Source: Morella rubra (lineage: Eukaryota > Streptophyta > Magnoliopsida > Fagales > Myricaceae). From it: a stretch of 64,000 bases of DNA. The position numbers were made by a program, and so were the translations under genes. Every line of letters begins with the position of its first letter. Position 1 is the stretch's first letter. The notes beneath the pieces are model-generated. The model worked only from the letters and a program-made list of their open reading frames with translations, was not told the origin of the DNA and ran no database searches. Below, piece by piece: positions 1 to 10,800 of this stretch. The stretch covers positions 3,249,307-3,313,306 of the forward strand of contig CM025851.1 of the NCBI GenBank assembly GCA_003952965.2, in the 5' to 3' direction.

Positions 1-4
1 GGTG

Positions 5-12
5 TATAAATA
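5..12 (+). promoter_or_regulatory. TATA box of the EF-1alpha gene
   Basis: TATAAATA stands about 120 bp before the donor of the leader exon and is followed by a CT-rich leader. Its spacing suits a transcription start near 35-45. Most of the promoter lies outside the window. Confidence 0.6.
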
Positions 13-95
13 ACTTTGTCATTCTAACCTTAACTGAGGTCATTTTCGTAAACGCTGTGCATCTCGCTTTCTCGCTTTTCGTTCTCTCTTGAGGC

Positions 96-103
96 TAGGG
101 TTT
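96..103 (-). promoter_or_regulatory. telo-box in the EF-1alpha leader
   Basis: TAGGGTTT on the plus strand is the reverse complement of the telo-box AAACCCTA, which is known from plant EF-1alpha and ribosomal protein genes, where it supports expression in dividing cells. It lies in the leader exon just before the first intron. The motif is short, so the functional reading rests on gene identity. Confidence 0.5.
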
Positions 104-133
104 TAGCAGAGCTCTCCCTCACTCTCTCTTAAG

Positions 134-1039
134 GTACGATTGATTTTCTTGTTCTGTGTACAGCTATCGGATACGAATTATTCTTGTTTGAGATCCGTGA
201 ACAACTGTGTTTTGAACGTCGTTTATGGTAGTTGTATTTCCTCTTATCAGGTTGATTCTAAGTTTTGCGGTCTTTATAATTTCGCTTTGGATTGTTACAG
301 ATGCTGGTTTGTGAAATGCCTATGTAAAATGTTTAATTATCTAGATCTCTTATCAGACGGATGAGATTGTTTTGAGTTTCTACGCTTGTGCTCATTTTGT
401 TTTGGCTATTTACTAGCGGAATCTAGAATTGTGTTGAGTTCTCCTATGGTATCCTTGCTGTTTTCGGTGTTAGGTTAGGTTATCTTCTCGTGCCTTTGCA
501 GCGATTATATTAGGATTTGCTTAGCATTTGTTGTTGGATCTGTTCTTCGTGGAAATGAATTTTTTTTTATTGATACATTGAATCACTTCGCGCTGTACAT
601 ATAGTCTTAATCCCTGAAATATTTTATTATTATTATTATTATTTTTATGTTTAAATTGTCCCCTACTAGATGTTATGCTTTATATTTGTGAATTGATGTT
701 GACTGTGACTGTTATAAAGTTGTCTAATTTTATTTAGTTTAAACAGTTTTGCAAGGGATGTAAAGGAGAATGCTAATATATTTGGTTGAATGCATGGGTT
801 CTTATAACCAGTTCTTATGGAATCCGTTGATGGATTTGTTTATCCTTGAAGGATCTAAGTTATGTTCTGTTTGATGCTAATTATTTGCATTTAAATAAGT
901 CATACATTTTTTTTTCAACCAAGGTTCTTTTGGATATTTAAATTCTTATCTATCGAGGGATGCCTATTTTGACTTTGCAATTCTTTTCAGTCAATCAAAG
1001 GATGAACCTGTCTCACTTTCTTTTTCCCATTCTTGACAG
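134..1039 (+). other. 5'UTR leader intron of EF-1alpha
   Basis: The donor AAG|GTACGA at 134 follows a CT-rich leader, and the acceptor TTGACAG ends at 1039, 20 nt before the start codon. A single long T-rich intron in the leader is typical of plant EF-1alpha genes and in that family boosts expression. A 74-codon ORF inside it (140-364) has no recognisable content. Confidence 0.8.
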
Positions 1040-1059
1040 TTTTGAGCTAAGATTTCATA

Positions 1060-2540
1060 ATGGGCAAGGAGAAGGTTCACATCAACATTGTGGTCATTGG
1101 CCACGTCGACTCAGGCAAGTCAACTACCACAGGCCACTTGATTTACAAGCTTGGAGGTATTGACAAGCGTGTTATTGAGAGGTTCGAGAAAGAAGCTGCT
1201 GAGATGAACAAGAGATCGTTCAAATATGCTTGGGTGCTTGACAAGCTCAAGGCCGAGCGTGAGCGTGGTATCACCATTGACATTGCCCTGTGGAAGTTTG
1301 AGACCACAAAGTACTACTGCACAGTCATTGATGCCCCTGGACACCGTGACTTCATCAAGAACATGATTACTGGAACCTCTCAGGCTGATTGTGCTATTCT
1401 TATTATTGACTCCACCACTGGGGGTTTTGAAGCTGGTATTTCCAAGGATGGACAAACTCGTGAGCATGCTCTCCTTGCCTTTACCCTTGGTGTCAGGCAA
1501 ATGATTTGCTGCTGCAACAAGGTATGATGATGCCAGCATATTGATCATTATGTTTATGTTTCACTTTGAGTGATATGTTATTGGATTTTCTTGTCCTATA
1601 TCCATATGCTTTTTGTGGTTTTGATAAATGTACATTGTATTTCGGAGAGCAGATGGATGCCACAACTCCAAAGTACTCAAAGTCAAGGTATGACGAAATT
1701 GTCAAGGAAGTCTCTTCCTACCTGAAGAAGGTTGGGTACAACCCTGACAAGATTCCTTTTGTCCCTATCTCTGGTTTTGAGGGTGACAATATGATTGAGA
1801 GGTCCACTAACCTCGACTGGTACAAGGGCCCAACCCTTCTTGAGGCCCTTGACTCGATTGTGGAGCCCAAGCGACCCTCGGACAAACCCCTTCGTCTTCC
1901 ACTTCAGGATGTCTACAAGATTGGAGGCATTGGAACTGTCCCTGTGGGTCGTGTTGAGACTGGTATCATCAAGCCTGGTATGGTTGTCACTTTTGGCCCC
2001 ACTGGATTGACCACTGAAGTTAAGTCCGTTGAGATGCACCATGAGGCTCTCCAAGAGGCCCTACCTGGTGACAATGTTGGCTTCAACGTGAAGAATGTTG
2101 CAGTGAAGGATCTCAAGCGTGGGTTTGTTGCTTCAAACTCCAAGGATGACCCAGCCAAGGAAGCAGCCAACTTCACCGCCCAAGTTATCATCATGAACCA
2201 TCCTGGCCAGATTGGACAGGGTTATGCCCCAGTCCTTGATTGCCACACCTGCCACATTGCTGTCAAATTTGCTGAGCTCGTCACCAAGATTGACAGGCGT
2301 TCTGGTAAGGAGCTTGAGAAGGAGCCTAAGTTCTTGAAGAACGGTGATGCTGGGTTTGTTAAGATGATTCCCACAAAGCCCATGGTGGTGGAAACTTTCT
2401 CTGAGTATCCTCCACTTGGGCGATTTGCTGTCAGGGACATGCGTCAAACTGTGGCTGTGGGTGTCATCAAGAGCGTGGAGAAGAAGGATCCATCTGGAGC
2501 GAAGGTGACCAAATCTGCAGCCAAGAAGGGTGGCAAGTGA
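1060..2540 (+). CDS. EF1A: elongation factor 1-alpha (eEF1A)
   Basis: This is the GTPase that delivers aminoacyl-tRNA to the cytosolic ribosome. Two coding exons, 1060-1521 and 1653-2540, are joined in phase across a 131-bp GT-AG intron and give 449 residues, the usual plant length (447-449). The P-loop GHVDSGKST is at about residues 14-22, the switch motif DAPGH at about 91-95, and the NKMD guanine-specificity motif is completed exactly across the splice junction (exon 1 ends NK, exon 2 begins MD). Domains 2 and 3 follow, ending in a Lys-rich tail (KSAAKKGGK). The start follows the leader-intron acceptor by 20 nt. The reading frame has no defects, so this looks like an active gene. The long antisense and out-of-frame ORFs over it are shadows of its biased codon use. 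Confidence 0.97.
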
Positions 2541-2960
2541 ATTGTGCGGTTCAGGGCTTCTGCAGACGAAGGCCATTATCGTAGTTATTACAATAAGGGT
2601 TGGGTGCTTGCTAGCAATCTAACCATCAGGGATCTAAGTGTTTGTTTTGTTGGTTATAGCTTCAAGTATCCGCCGTCATCACGCGGTTGCTATTCTCAGA
2701 ACTGGGTGCTTGACCGGCGGTGGCGAGGCTGCTTTCTTTGAGTCTGACTTGAGTCTGTCTTTTGATTTTGGTCTTGAATTGTGAGAGACATATATATTTC
2801 ATAAGCAGCTACGGAATTTTAGTTCTGTTCCGTTGCTGCGGATGTTTTCAATCTATATATATAAGTATCCTTGCTGTGGCTTCATAGACGCTGCTTTTTA
2901 TCGGCTACATCTTTGCAACTACTCTTGAGAGTCTTGTGAAGGGAAAAAGATATAGGCTAC
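2541..2960 (+). other. EF-1alpha 3'UTR and downstream
   Basis: This stretch has no reading frame of note. T-rich sequence and several TATATA runs (about 2790-2870) fit a 3'UTR with polyadenylation signals, but I cannot place the cleavage site. The transposon block starts directly after it. Confidence 0.5.
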
Positions 2961-2989
2961 AGTAGTGTTTTGAGTGTCAAAATTTTGCC

Positions 2990-3145
2990 CTAATTAAAAA
3001 AAGAAAAATTCAATTTTTGTCACTAGGTTTTGATCCGTTTTACAAATTAGTCATTAGGGATTTTTTTATTTTATTTTTCAGTAACTGAGAATAATTTATT
3101 GCTCCGTCAGCTGCTTTGACTAACCGAAATTTTGTCTTGCAATAC
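2990..3145 (+). repeat. left terminal inverted repeat of the Pack-type element
   Basis: It is the mirror of 4790-4975. The shared core includes TTACAAATTAGTCATTAGG here against TTACGAATTAGTCATTAGG on the opposite strand of the right copy. Confidence 0.65.
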
Positions 3146-3211
3146 AATACGCACCCTTTTGCTCAATCCTGGACAACTCACTCTCCCATATCTTTCTAGT
3201 TAGTATCAATA

Positions 3212-3435
3212 ATGGCGGGTTTCTTTCTGTTCCTGTCTATGGTCCCTGTCATCCTTGCTCTTTGGTATCTTTGCCTTCAGACGCAGGCCGTCCACCAATG
3301 GTCCCAAACATCTCCCACGAGGGAGCATGAGATGGCCTGTCATGGGCGAAACACTGGAGTTCCTGATTGGGAAGCCAGAGAAGTTTGTCTTCGATAGGAT
3401 GAACAATTACTCCCCGATACGATGGACAAGTCTGC
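3212..3435 (+). pseudogene. cytochrome P450 5' fragment (CYP716-like)
   Basis: An N-terminal membrane anchor starts at 3212 ([20 protein letters not shown]). A frameshift then leads into [12 protein letters not shown] and the proline-rich hinge with [12 protein letters not shown], followed by [16 protein letters not shown]. This order is that of plant microsomal P450s of the CYP85/CYP716 type, where a WP(I/V)xGE(S/T)LEFL hinge precedes GxPEKFxFDRM. Only about the first 60 residues are present, with no I-helix, ExxR or haem-binding part. The sequence just before the ATG looks like a native leader, so the captured piece probably includes 5'UTR. It cannot encode an enzyme. The subfamily assignment is from motif memory. 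Confidence 0.65.
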
Positions 3436-4710
3436 CAAGAAAGTGCATTAGAGCTGGTGGAAAGCACAATGATCTTGATGACGTAGGGAAAGACACGTAC
3501 CACCACACCTTCTTTGATATGCTTGGCAACTGGTCGTGTGAAGATTTTTCTTTTTTTGGTCAACAGTGGCAGCAGGCATAACCTGCGGATAAGGGGCGTC
3601 CAATGCCGGAAGTACCCTCCCTAAGGGGAGGAGGTAACCACTGAGCTACTTTATAAAAGAAACCAGAGAATGGGCTTGGAACTCCTTACGGAGGTTTATA
3701 AACTACCTAAAGATCGGTTCTATGCCACATATTTTGGTGGGGACGAGAAATTGGGTCTTGCTCCTGATGTTGAGGCTAGAGATGTATGGCTCAGAGTTTT
3801 ACCACCACAACGCGTGCTGCCTTTTGGCTGCAAAGACAATTTCTGGGAGATGGGTGATACTGGCTCTTGGGGGTTGTCCAGGCAATGAGGGCCGTGAATA
3901 TGTTCTGAGGCGTATTCTTTGTCGTGCTGTTCGCTATGGAAGTGAGGTCTTAAAAGCTCAAGAAGGGTTTTTCAACGGGCTTGTTAATGTCGTGGTGAAA
4001 GTTATGGGTGGTGTTTTTCCGGAGCTGAAACAAAATGAAGAGCGGATCAGGGACATAATTGCAGAAGAGGAAACAAGTTTCGGAAAAACTTTGCTCAAGG
4101 GCATTGAGAAATTTAAGAAGGCTGCTCAAGATGTTCAAGGGAAGATATTAAGTGGCTAGGATGCATTTGTTTTGTGGGACACGTATGGTTACCTTTCGAT
4201 TTGACCCAGTTGATGGCCAAAGAAAGGGGCCTGCTGGTTGATCTCAAGGGTTTCAATGAGGCCATGGATGAGGCAAGAGAAAGATCAAGGAATGCTCAAA
4301 ATAAGCAAGCTGGTGGTGCTATTGTAATGGATGCTGATGCTACTGCAGCATTGCACAAGAAGGGGTCGCCGCTACAGATGATAGTTCCAAATTTATTTGG
4401 TTTAAGGACCATGAAAGTGTTATAAGAGCAATTTACGCTGGTTCCCAGTTCTTAGAAAGTGTTGTTGCTGGCAGTGAAGTTGGAATAGTTCTGGAATCCA
4501 CAAGTTTCTATGCTGAGCAAGGTGGTCAGATTTTTGATACAGGATTGCTTGATGGTACCTTTGGTTCATTTCAAGTTTGCAATGTTTAACTATATGGAGG
4601 TTTCGTCGTTCATATTGGTTCTTTTCCCGGAGGGACTGGCAAGTTCTCCGCGGGTGACAAAGTAACTTGCAAGTGACGTGAGCAGGGGAAGGCTGCAATG
4701 GCGACAGGAG
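3436..4710 (+). pseudogene. broken intronless alanyl-tRNA synthetase fragment
   Basis: Recognisable AlaRS segments run in order: [57 protein letters not shown], then [13 protein letters not shown], a helical segment to [10 protein letters not shown], and [12 protein letters not shown] through [13 protein letters not shown]. It lacks an N-terminus and the C-terminal domains. Defects: a SINE-like insert near 3545-3650, a one-base deletion near 3675, an internal deletion of more than 100 residues between GDTG and PGNEGREY (near 3860-3880), an in-frame TAG near 4157, and further frameshifts and stops to about 4700. Many exons of a plant AlaRS gene are fused without introns, which suggests it came from spliced mRNA. 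It is fused directly downstream of the P450 piece. Confidence 0.85.
3545..3650 (-). mobile_element. possible tRNA-derived SINE
   Basis: On the minus strand the segment starts GTAGCTCAGTGGTTACC, which matches a tRNA A-box (TAGCTCAGTGGT). It runs about 100 bp and ends in an A-rich tail (AAAAAAAGAAAAA). It interrupts the AlaRS fragment between the codons for GNWS-ED and KETREWAW. The B-box is poorly matched and I could not define a target duplication, so it may be a worn copy. Confidence 0.45.
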
Positions 4711-4789
4711 CATCGATGCCACGGTCTGTCGTTTTTAAATGTTTTAGGCTGAGGAGGAAATGACATGGAAAAAACATGGGTGACATGGC

Positions 4790-4975
4790 AAAATGGCTGG
4801 CGTGAACAGAATTCCCGTTAGTTAAAGCAACGGTCAATTAATAGAAAGACTAATTATTTACAAGGGCATAAATTCAGTAACCAAAAAATAAAAAAATTTC
4901 CTAATGACTAATTCGTAAAATGAGTCAAAATTTAGTGAACCAAAATTAAATTTCCCATTAAATTAATTATTTTTA
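4790..4975 (-). repeat. right terminal inverted repeat of the Pack-type element
   Basis: Read on the minus strand it follows the left repeat from its outer A/T-rich end to GCTTTAACTAACGGG near 4800-4830, with small indels. Confidence 0.65.
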
Positions 4976-5090
4976 GCATAATATTTATTCAAATATTTTT
5001 TTTCACTTTTCTTTTACTAATTATTATAAACTTTTTCCTTTTTCACCGACTTTCATATCTCAAAAGTTTAGCACTCAAACATCTAATAAC

Positions 5091-5488
5091 TCAACTTCTT
5101 CGCATTCCGTTTACTTCGCCCCAAGGTTGTCTTTCCTCCAAAATCCAGTAAACTAAAGGCTTCGTTATGTATGATAATATTTTTGACGGGATCAAGGAAA
5201 AAGTACAGCGGAGGCTGGTGAAGTATAAGGTGAGCTAATCAAGACGGGCAGAGAGAGAGATAGACAGATTTCTTAGTCTAGACTCTAGGGCATTCTCTGT
5301 GAAACCTCGTTCAATCGATTTATCCATAGCAAGCAAATTGTCCAAACAACGCAAATTTCGTTTCAGGAAAAAAGATGGACAAAATGCCCAAAGGCTCAGA
5401 GCCTGGGCTTATCACAAGCACAATGTATAACGTAGTTCAGCTGTTCTAAAAGCAAAGCTTCTAAGCCCTCTTATCTATGTGCTTCCAG
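5091..5488. other. 3' flank of the TMEM70-like gene
   Basis: No gene is seen. The part from about 5160 on is probably the 3'UTR of the minus-strand TMEM70-like gene. Confidence 0.4.
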
Positions 5489-7670
5489 TCACAGATTCTT
5501 AAAACCTGGTTCATGTTTCTGTGGAGTCAGTCTTGCCAGCAAAGCCTTGTTATGACAGTGCTCCGAGTCAACAAAGTAAAAATTCCCATTGGCCTTGAAT
5601 GTCACAAAAGGCCTGTTGGTATCTGCGTGCCGAATATCAGCAAATTTGATAGTCTTGCGAACATATGTGGCCAGCCATGTCATCATCTCCACCTCAAAGC
5701 TATCTGAACCAGGCAGCCACCTGATCTTGTGAACGTATGGGCTCACAAACCAGTGAAGGGCAGCAGTGGTAGAAGCACTGATAAATATTACAGATGAAGC
5801 AACTGCACCCTTGAGGATCACATTCATATCAGGAGAAGTCATGAAGGTTACGACTGGGCCCAGGGAGACGGAAAGGCAGCAGGTTGAAAGAGAGAGCAGC
5901 TTGACTTTCTTGATGGTGGATGAGATTGGACCATAATAAACAATGTCTGAATCATTTTCATCTTCTCCCCCTCTCCTTGGTCCGATACTGATCCTGCTGT
6001 CATCTTCTTTTATGGTGGCTTGAGACGCCCATCTTTTCTGGGCAACAGCAAGCTGGATAGCAGAGTTGAAGCTGGATTTGGCATTCACGCTGGGTGGACA
6101 TGCTCCAGACCTACAAGGATGATAACCTGGAGCAGGGGGAAAACTTCTTACTGACAACAATATGCAGGGGGGGGGGGGGGGGGGGGAAGATATTAAGAAG
6201 GTGGGGTTGCAACTAGAAAAGAAAGGGGCGGGGAGGAGGACAAGGGTGAGGCTTCGTTGGGGATTTGTATGTACCTTATGTAAGGAGAAGTTAAAAACAG
6301 TATAGCTGAGAAAAATGCTCTTATAGGTTTACAGGGGCAAGTGTAAATAGCAAGGAAGTCATAAAGCTCTACAGCAGCCACATATAGATAATCAAAACAT
6401 CTTCCCCCTCTCCCTCCCCTCTTTCCTATTAAAGGAACAATGAAAAAATAACGTATTAACTAGATGAGTTGTTCAGCCATAATGGACAATTACAAACAGT
6501 GAATTGATCAGAGAAGCTGTTGGACAAGAACATTTCGTGCTTGGCTGCTCACCAAAAACCTCTAATCAGAAACAGAAGGGCTCAGGGTGGTAGCAGGACA
6601 TGACAAAAGAAAGCTTTGCACACAACTTTGCGACTCAAGGTAGAGAAGAAATGGTTGGTTAAAAAGCTTTTGGTCATGAAATGATTAACTTTTTTGGATT
6701 CCATTGTTCCAGCATCCAATTGAATGCAAAGGAAGAGGTTGCATTGATTAATAGCCATTTGGACTGAGTTCCAAAACAATGAGACAATGTAGTATCCTTA
6801 ACATGCTCTTGTTTTGAGTTGCCGTGCAAACCTCAAGCTTTGATACAGAAGGAATACATTGAATCATCGGGTAGGCCATTGAGAACTTTCGTTGAGTAGC
6901 TTCAGAACCTGAACCTATGAGCTCAGCCTCATCCTCTCCCAACAGAAATCCTTTATTGCCAGCACATTTGCCCAAACACCATTTTCTGTATAGAATAACT
7001 TGCTTCATCCACATATCGCAACAAAGCCCTCCCCTGGACATAGAAGAAAATGCTTCGCCTAAATGATATCTAGCCCTAAGCAAGAAGCAGACCAAGACTC
7101 ACTGACTCAAAACAACCAAATCAAATTCTTTGTCACCGACGCATCTCATAGGTATCGGCTTAATGTTGCACCGCCTAGGTCTACCTAATCTTGGCTAAGC
7201 AACAGACATCTAATGAAAAGTTCAACCACGTCGGTGAATAAATCACGACAGTATCAATAAGAGAGTACGTTATTTTCAACTTCATTTGAGGCATCTGAAA
7301 AGGTTATATGAAACTAACGAAGACAAGTGAGAAAATAGTATCTGTGAAGTTTTGAAATTTGAAGCGGACATTGGCCTCTGCAGTCTTTCAAAGTCATATG
7401 AAAAATGAGTTTTATCTGTTAGAGAAAAGCAAGAAAGGTACACTGAAAATACATATCATTTCAAGCAAACAGCAATCAGGAACTACAGGTTTAGATAGTT
7501 ATTCAATTAGAAATGAAATCGAATTTGAGAGGCAAAATGGCAAAACGGGAAAACAAAAGAAGACACGGCAGAGAGAACAGGGACGGAAAAGAACCTGCAG
7601 TGAAGAAGTTTCTGGATGATAGCTGCTTGGATTGCGATCGAAGCAGACGAAGGAGAGCTACCCTGGCCAT
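5489..7670 (-). CDS. TMEM70-like mitochondrial membrane protein
   Basis: Two exons on the minus strand, 7595-7670 and 5489-6126, join in phase across a 1468-bp intron and give 237 residues. Exon 1 encodes a typical mitochondrial presequence (MARVALLRLLRSQSKQLSSR: Arg, Leu and Ser rich, no acidic residue). The mature part holds VYYGPISSTIKKVKLLSLST and two hydrophobic segments at about 101-121 and 130-154, then a conserved soluble C-terminus (HKIRWLPGSDSFEVEMMTWL). YYGPIS before a pair of membrane segments is the signature of the TMEM70 family, inner-membrane proteins that assist ATP synthase (and complex I) assembly in animals. The plant role is inferred from the family. A run of 20 G lies in the intron near exon 2. 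Confidence 0.8.
6127..7594 (-). other. intron of the TMEM70-like gene
   Basis: The minus-strand donor is CACTGCAG|GTTCTT and the acceptor is GCTCCAG|GTTATC. It contains a 20-base homopolymer (G on plus, C on minus) at 6167-6186. Short ORFs in it (for example 6748-7095 minus) have no recognisable content. Confidence 0.65.
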
Positions 7671-7790
7671 AGCTCAAGTTCTGCAGTCTTTAAGCTCAGA
7701 GCAGACGGAAGTTAACGAAATGCTGAAAAGTGTTTCACCCTGACCTAAAAACGTTGCCATGTTGAGTTTGGCAGCACAAGATTAACAAAC

Positions 7791-7862
7791 GGGCATTTGG
7801 TCTAGTGGTATGATTCTCGCTTAGGGTGCGAGAGGTCCCGAGTTCAATTCTCGGAATGCCCC
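7791..7862 (+). tRNA. trnP-AGG: tRNA-Pro (AGG anticodon)
   Basis: The 72-nt cloverleaf has acceptor stem GGGCATT/AATGCCC, D arm with GGTCTAGTGGTATGA, anticodon stem CTCGC/GCGAG around loop TTAGGGT (anticodon AGG), and a T arm closing on GTTCAATTC. The discriminator base is C and no CCA is encoded, as expected for a nuclear gene. A TTTT run a few bases downstream can end Pol III transcription. It lies about 120 bp from the start codon of the divergent TMEM70-like gene. The left breakpoint of the large SIZ1 tandem duplication falls inside it. Confidence 0.95.
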
Positions 7863-10800
7863 TGCATTTTGTCTTTTGGGCCTGGACAGTGGACACATGG
7901 AACCTCCAAGAAGCTGTCTGAGAAATTAAATTTCCATCCTCCGTTCTTTTTTTTTTTTAATTAACTAGTCGCATCAGTCAGAGCTCTAGAAATTTCACTG
8001 GATGAAATTATTTGTTTGGTTGCTGAAGGGCAAAAGTCAGAAATCAATAATATTCTGCGCAGTGTTAAAAAATTTGTTATCACCTGCACGAAACGTCCAA
8101 AATCAGAATTATGGTTCCGATTTTAGGACATAGAATTAGAACTGAAAATTTTAACGGAATTAATAGTAATTTTCATTTCAAAATTTTAAATTATTTTAAA
8201 AAAATATATTTCAAAATCTTGTAATTTTATTTAAGATTTTTTTAAAAAATTATTTTATTTTAAATAAGATGTAAGTATTATAATTTTAAAATAAGGTTTA
8301 TTATTTTTTTTGTTCATTACTTTTTAATGTTGTAATTTTATTTTAGGTAAATGTTTATTTTAGATTTTAAATGGATATTTATTTTATATATGATTTATTT
8401 TTTATTTATAATATATAATAAAAAAAATTTGTATAAAATTATGACTCAAAATGTCTGAGGGGCTTATTAAAACTCAAAAATATCTAACAAAAAAATCCTA
8501 TATAATGAAACCAGGGGCATGTTCGTGTCCTTGAAAACGCCTGAATTTGAATTTTGCAATTGATCATGTTCGGCAAACAAAGAATTCAGCCTAAAAAATG
8601 GTCAATTTTGCCCTGGAAAAAAATCAATTAAATGACCAAAGTATCCTCCAGTAAAACGTGAAGAGCAGAAAATATAAAGGGTAAAATGGAGTTATGAAAA
8701 ACATGTGGCCCCCAGCGTTCAGTGCATTAAAATCAAAAAGAAGAGGAAATGACGAAATACCCGAATATTATGTGTGGTTGAAAGTTAACGAGGTGATTTG
8801 GTTGAGGGTAATATAGTCATTTTCCTGCCCATTTAATACACTGCCGCACGTTTTCCCCCTGCACCTGCGATTCCTGCAGCGTGTCAGGCGGAAATACTTC
8901 TGCTTTGCGTTCTTCTTGTTTGCTTTTTGTTTTTTTTTTTTGTTTTTTTTTTTTTGTTTTTAACCGCATTAGTAGTACGGTTATCATTTTTTTTTTTTCT
9001 TTCTTTCTTTTTATCCTTTGTCTTTTTCAGCTTGTTTTTTAAAAAATTCGAAATTATAATAAATATTACAAATAAATAATATTATTTTACATTTTACTTC
9101 TTCACTCATCCCAATAAAAATAATCTAAAATAACCTTTAAAAATCATCATTACTTTTTTTACACCTCAACAAATTCTACACAAACACCAATACAACTTTA
9201 ATATCACCTAAAAATTCTCAAAACACTTCAAATCCTAAAAATTTCATCAAAACGATCGTCACCCAGAATCTTCGGTTCCAATTTTTGTCTGGTACTGAAA
9301 ATTTCAATTTCCTTCCGATTCTATTCTGACATAATATCGGAATGAAATCGAAATTATACCGGAATAAAATCAGAACGAAATCTTTGATTCCAGTATCAGT
9401 AACCGGAATACCGGTACTCACCCTTAAATCCACCTTCTCATTTGTTTATATGATTGTTAGGTCGCATTCTTGGATGGTTTACCGTTCACGTTCTCGAACG
9501 TTGCTCACTATTTCGTGATTGCCGGTTTCACGACAGGTCCCACTAATTTAGAGCATGGAGAAGTTGAGAACGACGACAAACATACAGTGACCGTACGTTT
9601 TCTTCGTCGCAATAAGGCAAGTAGAAAAAACACACAGTGACCGCCCTATAAGGTCCGTCTCAAAGCTGAATACAACAACGTCACCGATGATGGTAGCACT
9701 GAGAGTTTGTACTGGCAGCGAAAGCACATGAAACCCTAACACGGTGAACGTTTCTCTTCCTCACGCGGGATATTGACCTCGGTGTAAGTCCGCAACTAGC
9801 GCTCTACAATTGCGATTGTAAGATATTTACTTAAAATTGATGAGTCTCGTATTTCTATGTGATAATTTCTTTTATCTTCTTGGTATTTTCGTTGTTACAA
9901 TGACTGCTAGTGTACTTCTATGTCATCATTTCTTTTATTTTCTCGGTACATCTATTGGATATATATTTTTTTTCCCTTTTTCTTGGTGTCCAATTTGACT
10001 AGTCCGTTTTAAAATGCTCTATTTATTGATACACTCGCTGTTGATGATTAGGAATCTATCTGATTGTTTGGTGGCGCGATACAAAACGAAATGGATTTGA
10101 TATCAGAGTGCCAGGTAAATAGTGTGTTTGAACGTGGACATTAGGGTGAGGGAAAATTCAAAATGGACTATATGTTTGTTTTTTTTTTTAGTTGTAGTTT
10201 TGCGTAGTTTAGCTGAAGGCAGTGTAAGATTGTCATCTTCGATAGAGTTGTTATATGGTTGCTAGTTGAACATCCTATATCTTATGTTCTATCTTATAGA
10301 ATGCCTCTCATACACTTAACTTGTAGTTAAAGTTGGCATCGTTTCGGATGAAAGAGCTTAAGGATGTTCTCACCCAGCTAGGTCTTTCAAAGCAAGGGAG
10401 GAAGCAGGTGCTTATGTATTTATTTCTTCAGATATTTTGCTTGTTGGTTGCTGTTTACTCACAATTTTAGTTCTGTACTGCATGCGTTGGTGCCTTTTCG
10501 TTTTCATAGGCTTCCCCCCAAAATTGATGGTTTGGACATATTTGTGTTCTTTGCAGGACCTTGTGGGCAGAATCTTGTTGGTGCTCTCAGATGAGGAAGG
10601 TAAACATTGAACCGCACCATTATCCCTTCAAATTTGTACGTTGTTGTCCTCTATTTTCCGCAGTTATTTTTCCATTGTTATTGTGCTTAAGTGGACTGGA
10701 CTGTTTGCCTCATAAGTCTAGACTATTGCTCTAGGATGATTTTCTCTTTGTATGCTGGCTCCGAGTTCTTAATGATTCCCTTGGATCAAACATCTGATAC

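Larger units (their letters stand above)
2990..4975. mobile_element. TIR element carrying captured gene fragments (Pack-type)
   Basis: About 155 bp at 2990-3145 and about 185 bp at 4790-4975 are imperfect inverted copies of each other. Both carry, in mirrored order, ATTAGTCATTAGG, a T-run with TTATTTT, TACTGA, and GCTTTGACTAAC (left) or GCTTTAACTAAC (right). Between them lie a P450 5' fragment, a tRNA-derived SINE-like insert and a broken alanyl-tRNA synthetase fragment, and no transposase. Long terminal inverted repeats around host gene fragments describe a non-autonomous Pack-type element, perhaps Mutator-like. The superfamily is an inference because I could not define a target-site duplication. 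Confidence 0.6.
2963..5090. mobile_element. small MITE split by a larger TIR element (outer nest)
   Basis: The left end (GTGTTTTGAGTGTCAAAATT at about 2964) and the reverse complement of the right end (GATGTTTGAGTGCTAAAC, ending at about 5085) match each other. They also resemble the ends of MITE-like copies at 13294-13510 and 53524-53725. The inner part of the right half (about 4976-5085, with ATAATATTTATTCAAATA) matches the middle of those copies. The simplest reading is a MITE of about 200 bp whose middle was split by the 2-kb element at about 2990-4975. Exact ends and target duplication are not resolved. Confidence 0.5.

Noticed and set aside
1120..2576. Long minus-strand ORFs over EF-1alpha (142, 123, 93, 147 codons)
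   Set aside because: They are antisense shadows of a strongly biased coding sequence and have no domain or splice logic.
5489..6160. Single-exon start at 6160 for the TMEM70-like protein
   Set aside because: The first residues lie in intron sequence next to a G20 run. An upstream exon at 7595-7670 with a mitochondrial presequence joins in phase at GCTCCAG|GT.
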